Assembly: GCA_022453515.1 (NCBI GenBank)
Contig: JAJNNY010000029.1
Coordinates: 248,001-312,000, forward strand
Length of the DNA: 64,000 nt
Origin: Astrocystis sublimbata
Taxonomy: Eukaryota > Ascomycota > Sordariomycetes > Xylariales > Xylariaceae
Reading direction: 5' to 3'
Each line of letters starts with the position of its first letter. The first letter of the stretch is position 1. The position numbers and the translations under genes were made by a program. The notes beneath the pieces were generated by a model that saw nothing but the letters and a program-made list of their open reading frames with translations, was not told where the DNA came from and ran no database searches. Shown in pieces: positions 57,926 through 64,000 of this stretch.

Positions 57926-58706
57926 ATGTTGACCTACAACGTTCCGGTCTCGGTGACCGGGGAGATCTCAGCAGCCAATTCCATGACCTCCGCAATGGAT
58001 CCCCTCGGGCCCAACCCACAACCCATTGATGCTAAGATGACGCCAGTCACGTCTGGTAACACCGTCGCAAAGGTCGACGGGCAACAAGCCCCGATGGTAC
58101 ACCACATCTGGCTCGTTACCGGCCCGGCAGGATGCGGTAAGACTACCGTTGCCGAGCATTTGTCTAACTCGTTAGCCTTCCCATATCTCGAGGGCGACTC
58201 GGTAGGTTTGGTCACAACAAGCATTAACCCCCCCTTCCTTCCCATCGCTGACCCCGCCATCGTTTTGGTAGTTTCATCCGGCAGCGAACATAGAGAAGAT
58301 GGCCAACGGCATTCCCCTGACGGATGCGGACCGATGGGATTGGCTCACCCTGTTGCGCGAGGAGTCGCTCAAGCAGCTAGCGTCGGGGGCCAAGGGCGTG
58401 GTACTGACATGCTCGGCACTGAAGCGCAAGTACAGGGACGTGATCAGGGTGGCCCCGTACTTCTCCCATGATGTATCGCTTCACTTCATCTACCTGCATG
58501 CGCCGGAAGCCGTGCTCATCGAGCGTGTTGGGTCGCGACAGGGGCACTACATGGGTGCCAACATGGTGCGGAGCCAGTTTGAGATTCTAGAACCGCCGAC
58601 GGCCGAGGAGACGGACGTGATCAGCGTCGACGTGAGCGGCGCCATCGACCAGGTGCTGGAAGTGGCGTTGGGACAGGTCACACAAAGGATCAACGAAGCT
58701 GTCTGA
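57926..58706 (+). CDS. gluconokinase (GntK-type)
   Basis: Phosphorylates D-gluconate to 6-phosphogluconate with ATP, feeding the pentose phosphate pathway. Two exons join as 57926-58201 and 58272-58706 (70-nt intron GTAGGT...GGTAG), giving about 236 aa. Seen: a 55-residue N-terminal extension of low complexity, then HHIWLVTGPAGCGKTTVAEHL with P-loop GPAGCGKT, the substrate-binding FHPAANIEKMANGIPLTDADRWDWL created by the splice, VLTCSALKRKYRDVIR, and YLHAPEAVLIERVGSRQGHYMGANMVRSQFEILEPP, all hallmarks of gluconokinase. Several downstream ATGs exist (for example just before VHHIWLV at about 58094), so the true start may be shorter; the bacterial-type core needs only about 175 residues. Confidence 0.92.
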
Positions 58707-59981
58707 TCCGAGTACATATTCTGATGATCAAGATCAAGGAATGGAACGGAATACATGGTTACGCATGCATGCCGGCATGCCTGCTTGCATGCTTGCACGA
58801 GAACGCCTGCTGCGACCCACGACCAGGATTGGTATGTTTTTTTCGGCCCCATCACGTGAGTGTATGGCCGACTCGGCCACATTTTTTGCGATTTTCCCCA
58901 GGTGCGTTGGCGTTAAGAGATGATCGTTATGCGGTGTTTGGTGGTATTTGTTTTGTTATCTTGGAATACAGGTTCACGAAACGAGAGAGACCTCCTCAGA
59001 GCGTCTCTCGCGATGATCCAATTTTTTAGTCTGCGTTAGCGTTCGATCGAAAACAATTTTTGATGTTGTCCTGATACTTTTGCGTACGGCGATCACTGTT
59101 AGGACACATTAGGCAATGCACTTGCTTTTTCCCACATATCCCGAACTTGACCACCTCGTCCTGTTACCCTGTGCAACGACGCAACTGCTCTGCTATTTTC
59201 CATTCGGTGCAACTTGTGACGACATGGCGGCAGCCAGGACCTATAGTGGCATGGGAACACAGATGGCACGTGAGCAGGAGTAACGTTTCGCTACCGATGC
59301 TTAAATTCCGTCTCATTAAGCTTTGTGCTGAAATTTCCCCGCGAATCGAATTCCGCCTCGTGAGCATCACATCGTTACATTGCTTTCGGTGCTACAGCTT
59401 AGAGTTTTTCTCTTTTCCCCATGCATGAGCGATGATCTTATGTTACTGCCGGTTCTCTCACCCTAGGTCGCCAGATACAGCATTGTGCATGGGTCTCTGA
59501 TTCCGGCTATGCTGTTTGGGATCCTACGTGGCGAGCTCTTGGAACGCGGACGCTGCTCCGGCTGTTTTGATTCGACGTGATTGTTGTAGGCAGCCACGAA
59601 CAAGTCTGCATGCATGGCTCTCACCATCTCGAGCATCAGGCGATGATGTTTGGCGCCAGAAATCACCAATAGGTTCGAATTACATGCGCGCTCTATCCCT
59701 AAATCATTCTTGGTGTACTATACTGACATGCGAGGGGTACTAGCATACTGGTTAGTAATCCCAAATGCACCGACTTTGCAACCGACCCCGGCCGTTATCC
59801 CAGCCGCCTGTTTGGGACCACATTTTTGATCACATTGACCGTAGGGACCGGGTCGAGACCGGCTTGGTTCCGCGGTGAGCAGCCTGCAGACGCTCGATTA
59901 CGGAAAGCTGGCCCTCGGCCGGCAAATCGAAGCAATGCTCATACTCGGCCGCAAGAAACACAACATCCCTTTCCAGCTCGC
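58707..59981. other. convergent intergenic region between gluconokinase and BCKDH E2
   Basis: About 1.27 kb with no supported gene. A perfect 14-bp palindrome GCATGCCGGCATGC at 58767-58780 is followed by further GCATGC/GCTTGC units to 58797, about 60-90 nt past the gluconokinase stop. CGG/CCG-rich short motifs occur near 59780-59870. Confidence 0.5.
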
Positions 59982-61555
59982 TCACCGTAGATGGAGGATC
60001 ATGCTGTCAGGCTCCTCCACTATTTGCCTTACGATCTCGGCGGCCCTCGCCATGGTTGCACCATCGATGACACGGTGGTCAGCGCTCCAGCTGAAGTTAC
60101 ACACCTGCTTCTTGACCACCTGATCATCCTCACCGAATGCCGGGACTGTGCGCATCCGACCGATGCCTAATATAGCCACCTCCTTCTCTACGATGACTGG
60201 TGATAGATAGGTGCCTCCTATATTGCCGATATTGGATACGGTAATTGTGCCTCCACTCAGGTCCTGCAGGGACAGCTTTCCGGCTGCCGCTCGCGACTGC
60301 AGAGCTGCTAGTTCACCTGCAATGGACAGCAGGTTCTTGGCCCCTACGTTCTTGATGACTGGCACGAGGAGGCCGATAGGCGTATCCATCGCCACACCGA
60401 TGTTGTGTTGGCTGCGGTGGACTAGTGCAGGTTTGGATGTTCCGGGGTCGACATCCACTCGCGCGTTGAGCATCGGGTACTTGTAAAGGGCAAGTGATAC
60501 CGCCTTGATGATGAATGGTAGGTAGGACAGCTTGGACACGTCTCCTTCGTTCGCTGACTGGGCCAACACCTTGTTCATCCGCCGGCGCAGCTCGTATAGT
60601 TGAGAGAAGTCCACCTCATCCGCATAGAGGAAGTGTGGTATGCTCAATGACCGGGTCATCGCTTTGAACATTTGATGCTGGGTATTAGTTAAAGATACCG
60701 TTGTCTCTACCTGCTTCACGGTGGTCGTGGGTACCGGGGATGGCGTTCCCGGTAAAGTTTGTGTGGATTCGGTACGCTGCTTGGCGGAATCGCGGATTTG
60801 CACAAACTTGTATATGTCTTCTTTGAGCACTCTGCCTCCCTTCCCCGTGCCATCAACATCTGTTATGACCACGCTCTTCTCTTTGCAGAGATGTCGCACC
60901 GCAGGAGTCGCCAAGGATGCATATCTACCTCTCTCACCAGAGTAAGGCTTGGGCGCCTTGTCCTCGGGTTTTGGTGTGCTTATGCTGGAGGGGCTCGGCT
61001 CCGTTGACTTTACTTCTGATGGGTGATTTAGGAATTCCTTGTTCAATGGTGCCAAAGCGCCATCTTGTGCGGGTTCCGACGCCGCCGTTAAAGTGTCCGA
61101 GTCGACTTCGTTGGCGTCGCCCTCGACGTCAATATCCACAAATGGCTTCCCGACTTTGGCCATCTCCCCCGCATCGTAGTGTAGTTTCTTGACGACGCCG
61201 GCGAACCGACTTGTGATCTCGACCGAGGCTTTATCACTCTGCACTTCGCACAGGGGTGAGAACTCTTCGACTCTAGCGTTCGGCTGGACAAACCATTGGA
61301 TGATTTCACACTCGACGATGCCTGGGACAACATTGTGAGCCGACATAGTTCCTGCCACGAAGGAGATTGGGGCCTCGTACCTTCACCGATATCCGCCATG
61401 AGTACGGGCTTGACAGCACGCATGGTTCTCGTTGAGTGCAGGTCCCGGGCGGCGACTAGATACGCCCCGCACATGCTCGGATCACCCATCCGCGTGACCG
61501 CCTGGCAGGTGCGCCATTGACGACGTAAAGCACGAGAGCTGTGTCGCAGAAACAT
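59982..61555 (-). CDS. branched-chain alpha-keto acid dehydrogenase E2 (dihydrolipoyl transacylase)
   Basis: Core acyltransferase of the mitochondrial complex that oxidises keto acids from Leu, Ile and Val. Two exons join as 61555-61381 and 61321-59982 (59-nt intron), giving about 504 aa. Seen: Arg-rich, acid-poor presequence (MFLRHSSRALRRQWRTC), then a lipoyl domain from about residue 50 with the lipoyl-lysine motif VQSDKAS (Lys about 89), an Ala/Pro/Ser linker, the E1/E3-binding domain (SLATPAVRHLCKEKSV ... GTGKGGRVLKEDIYKFV), a second linker, and the catalytic domain with IPHFLYADEVDFSQL, SVSNIGNIGG-type block and the active-site SADHRVIDGATMARAA near the C-terminus. DVDGTG and the IPHFLYADEVD block favour the branched-chain enzyme over pyruvate or 2-oxoglutarate E2. 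The open frame upstream to 61630 has no ATG. Confidence 0.94.
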
Positions 61556-63137
61556 GTTATACGGCGCCTTGGCGATATTCTCACGAGAAGATGCTCGGAA
61601 AATCAGAGAATTGCGAGAGTTCGTGGACAATTACGTCCCCGGATGTGAGAGAGGTAAGAGAAAGGCAGGCAAACTGCACTGCTTGCTGGTACACTCCCCC
61701 ACTCGTGCCCGCTGATAGCCGTTGTCTGGGGAAGCCGACGGAGGCCGTGCTAAGGACACCAAGACAAGCATCCCGCAGCGCTAGAGCTGCCCCGACGCAA
61801 TATCGATAAGGAATTCACTGCGAACCCCCTCGACCCCATGTTGAACCGAGCTCGCCGAGGCAATGATCCTAGCAAGTCACATGGACCCCCATGTGCTTCC
61901 TTAGAAATACTCCCCTTGCTAGTGAGATACTAGTACGAGATAGTACGAGATATGGACTTGGTGGGGTTCGCGGGGCCAAAGAATAGGTTTAAGACAATGG
62001 TAATGTTCAAAAAGAAGAAATCTAGTACGAAGTAGATTCCTTATATTTTAAAGATCTCATGACAGCTGGGGGATGAAATCCAACATGTGATAGTCACCGA
62101 AACAGAAATGGCGGGTTAGTAGGCACAAGTCTACTAAAGTACCTAAGGTAGCCAGCCTCATTAAGTTGTACTATGTAGTTATCACCTCCTCAAGAATGGC
62201 AGTGGGTAATAAAAGTATGAGATGTCAAGTTTGTCTATATACCTAGACACTTGATCACCATTGGGTTCATTGCGATTATCACCACGCAAATGTACCTAAT
62301 CAGGCTCAGCAGGGTCATGTCATTTCAAAGCTTTACTCCAACTGACTTGTTGAGATTTAATTGTTTATTAACCCCAAAAGAGCGAATGATTAATGAAATA
62401 ATACTCCACTCTACGTCATCCACCAATTCTCAATTTTCTGTTCTGACTAATACTTCGGGTTGCTTATCATTGAAGCCGCGTCCGTATTTATGGAAAGATG
62501 CAAACAACATTGCTGGTGTATGATTTGACGCTGTTAACAGCATACGATCAATATGCATCGACAGCCAGGTCGTCGACATTTCAGAGAGAGAGGGTTCAGC
62601 CCCAATGTTCCAGGAAAGCAAGAGATTGAAGCAAGCTCGCAAAGCTCGGCTGCTTTCCTACATCCTACACGAACAACATAATTGATGTGTATTAAGCAGG
62701 CCATCCCGTTTATTGTCTACGTAATGCGTATATAGGCCGAAAAGGGCACACAGCCAAGAATGCAGGTGGACAATATAAATATCTGGTCTGACAACAGGGT
62801 CGAGGAGGGCTAAACCGAACCCTAGAAGTGAAGACCTCACTGAGTACCTGTCGCCTGGAAGCAGTGCGAACGCTAAGGTAACAATATCGAACCATCAATC
62901 TATCGGGCCATGCGGTACGACCACGCTAATCTGACACTAATGACGCGGGATCCACGTTGCGTGGTTCCGAGACGTTCCTGCAGCTCGGTACCTAGGTACC
63001 TAGCGTTTTTTTTTCTCCCTCCTTCATCCCACCTGCGATGACACTATCCGATACCTAAGCATCGTCCCACCACCGGCCGCCCGAACGACACTCCTACACA
63101 AGCCGCGTTCGTCTGTTAAGCGAACCCCAGCAAAAGG
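61556..63137. other. divergent intergenic region between BCKDH E2 and atp10
   Basis: About 1.6 kb containing both promoters. The middle (about 61950-62450) is AT-richer. GGTACCTAGGTACCTAG lies at about 62988-63004, some 130 nt before the atp10 ATG. Open frames (up to 90 codons) have no domain. Confidence 0.5.
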
Positions 63138-64000
63138 ATGTCGGGGTTCATACGGCAGCAGTCTCGATCCCTCCTGCTTTGCCGGGTGTGCCAATCGCGG
63201 GGCTTCGGCACTTCGCATCGCCGTCTGGCCGGGCTGCCCCCCGTGAAGAAGACTCCCTCGACACCTGCACCCACTCCTACCTCCACTTCCAAGTCCGCAG
63301 CTCAGGGAGCGACTTCGAAGGGCGCCGCCCCTCCCAAGGTCGTCGCCCCCTCTCCGCTCGCCGATGCCCCGAGATCATACGGCAAACGTGTCGAGGAGTT
63401 CACGCCGACGCCCCTCAGTCGGCCCATAGGCCTCCCTTATCCTCCCGAGGCAGGCCAGAACACGGGCATCGACACCCGGACGTGGAAGCAGCGGCGGGAC
63501 GACTTTGTGAACTACGACAAGCACCTGGAGCGGCGGGAGTACCTGTAAGTATATATATATAGAAATATACACTCATACACCTACGCAACATGGTCGCACC
63601 TCGACAATTTCCGTCAACCTACGTAATCGCGACCAACGTCCGTCCGGCTGGCTGACCAAAGCCGTGCGCGGCTGTGCCACCCTACAGGAAGAACAAGATC
63701 TCGCGCCCGTACTTCCGCGACTGGGGCAACCTGCAGTTCCACAAGGGCAAGACCTTCATCGCGCCGCCGCGGCCCTTCAGGGGCGAGCTGTCCCTTTTCT
63801 TCCCTAACCTGCACGGGAGCACGCTGTCCAAGACGGACAAGGAGCCGCGCGACACCACCCCCGTGCTGCGCGGCCGCGTCTCCATCGTCTCCGTATTCAG
63901 CAGCCTGTGGGGCGAAAACCAGTGCAAGACCTTCGTCTCGGCCGCCAGCAACCCAGCCGTCGAGGACATGCTCGCCGGCAGCGCCGGCCGCGCCCAGCAC
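63138..64000 (+). CDS. atp10: ATP10, mitochondrial ATP synthase F0 assembly factor (3' end beyond window)
   Basis: Inner-membrane chaperone needed for assembly of subunit 6 (Atp6) into the F0 ring of ATP synthase. Partial: exon 1 is 63138-63544, exon 2 starts at 63688 and runs off the window at 64000 (143-nt intron). Seen: a presequence-like N-terminus (MSGFIRQQSRSLLLCRVC) rich in Arg/Ser, an Ala/Pro/Ser/Thr linker, then a conserved region from about residue 110 (TWKQRRDDF), KNKISRPYFRDWGNLQFHKGKTFIAPPRPFRGELSLFFPNLHGSTL across and after the intron, and VSIVSVFSSLWGENQCKTF, typical of ATP10. About 240 residues are visible of an expected 280-340. Confidence 0.9.

Noticed and set aside
59875..60123. 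Plus-strand frame starting MSSLQTLDYGKLAL at the 3' end of BCKDH E2
   Set aside because: A vague resemblance to a helix-turn-helix or cyanase N-terminus only; most of it is antisense to the conserved E2 catalytic motif.

Overview
The window is nuclear DNA of a filamentous ascomycete (Pezizomycotina), most likely a Sordariomycete and possibly of the order Hypocreales. The evidence is short introns (about 48-90 nt, a few longer) with GT...AG ends and CTAAC/CTGAC-like branch sites, about one gene per 3 kb on both strands without operons, and protein families typical of the group: a lipase-NACHT-WD40 NLR-like protein, a fungal Mas5/Ydj1-type DnaJ, an Ams1-type alpha-mannosidase and a mitochondrial MSH1. 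The order-level placement is inference; no marker here settles the species.

Layout, left to right. A class A DnaJ co-chaperone (-, 524-1970) is followed by a 4.3 kb gap. Next is a bZIP-basic-region regulator without a leucine zipper (+, 6316-7220) with possibly decayed sequence behind it. Nop14 (-, 7868-10783) is divergent from an unknown membrane-anchored protein (+, 11489-12561). After a 2.9 kb gap come a CLIP-170-like microtubule plus-end protein (+, 15480-18133) and the GH38 alpha-mannosidase (+, 20363-23667), the latter convergent with a glutamine-rich protein (-, 24010-25041). MSH1 (+, 26938-30305) is convergent with ribosomal P0 (-, 30877-31940). A PPR protein (-, 32565-35051) precedes the accessory part: a broken fragment of a fungal domain-of-unknown-function protein (-, 35553-36072) touching the 3' end of a lipase-NACHT-WD40 protein (-, 36041-40847) that itself carries an apparent frameshift.

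The right half is mostly housekeeping: a cytidine-deaminase-fold protein (+, 41177-41722), ORC3 (+, 42214-44557), a small unknown protein (+, 45623-46268), Rpn13 (-, 46994-48508), ribosomal eL6 (+, 49223-50190) and dipeptidyl peptidase III (-, 50749-53240). Then follows a 4.7 kb gene-poor block with a degenerate inverted-repeat element (about 53880-54450), gluconokinase (+, 57926-58706), the E2 subunit of branched-chain keto-acid dehydrogenase (-, 59982-61555) and the start of ATP10 (+, 63138 to the window edge).

The genes do not form one pathway. Several serve mitochondria (MSH1, the PPR protein, BCKDH E2, ATP10, perhaps DPP III through an upstream start) or ribosomes (Nop14, P0, eL6). The candidates for something unusual are the zipper-less bZIP regulator, the NLR-like gene with its neighbouring pseudogene, the in-frame 126-nt tandem duplication in MSH1, the 7-nt last coding exon of P0, and a palindromic ACCTAGGT motif scattered through intergenic DNA. 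No complete transposon, tRNA, rRNA or secondary-metabolite cluster was seen. Multi-exon genes are given as one span from start to stop codon, with exon joins in the evidence; all joins are read by eye from splice signals and protein-family fit.
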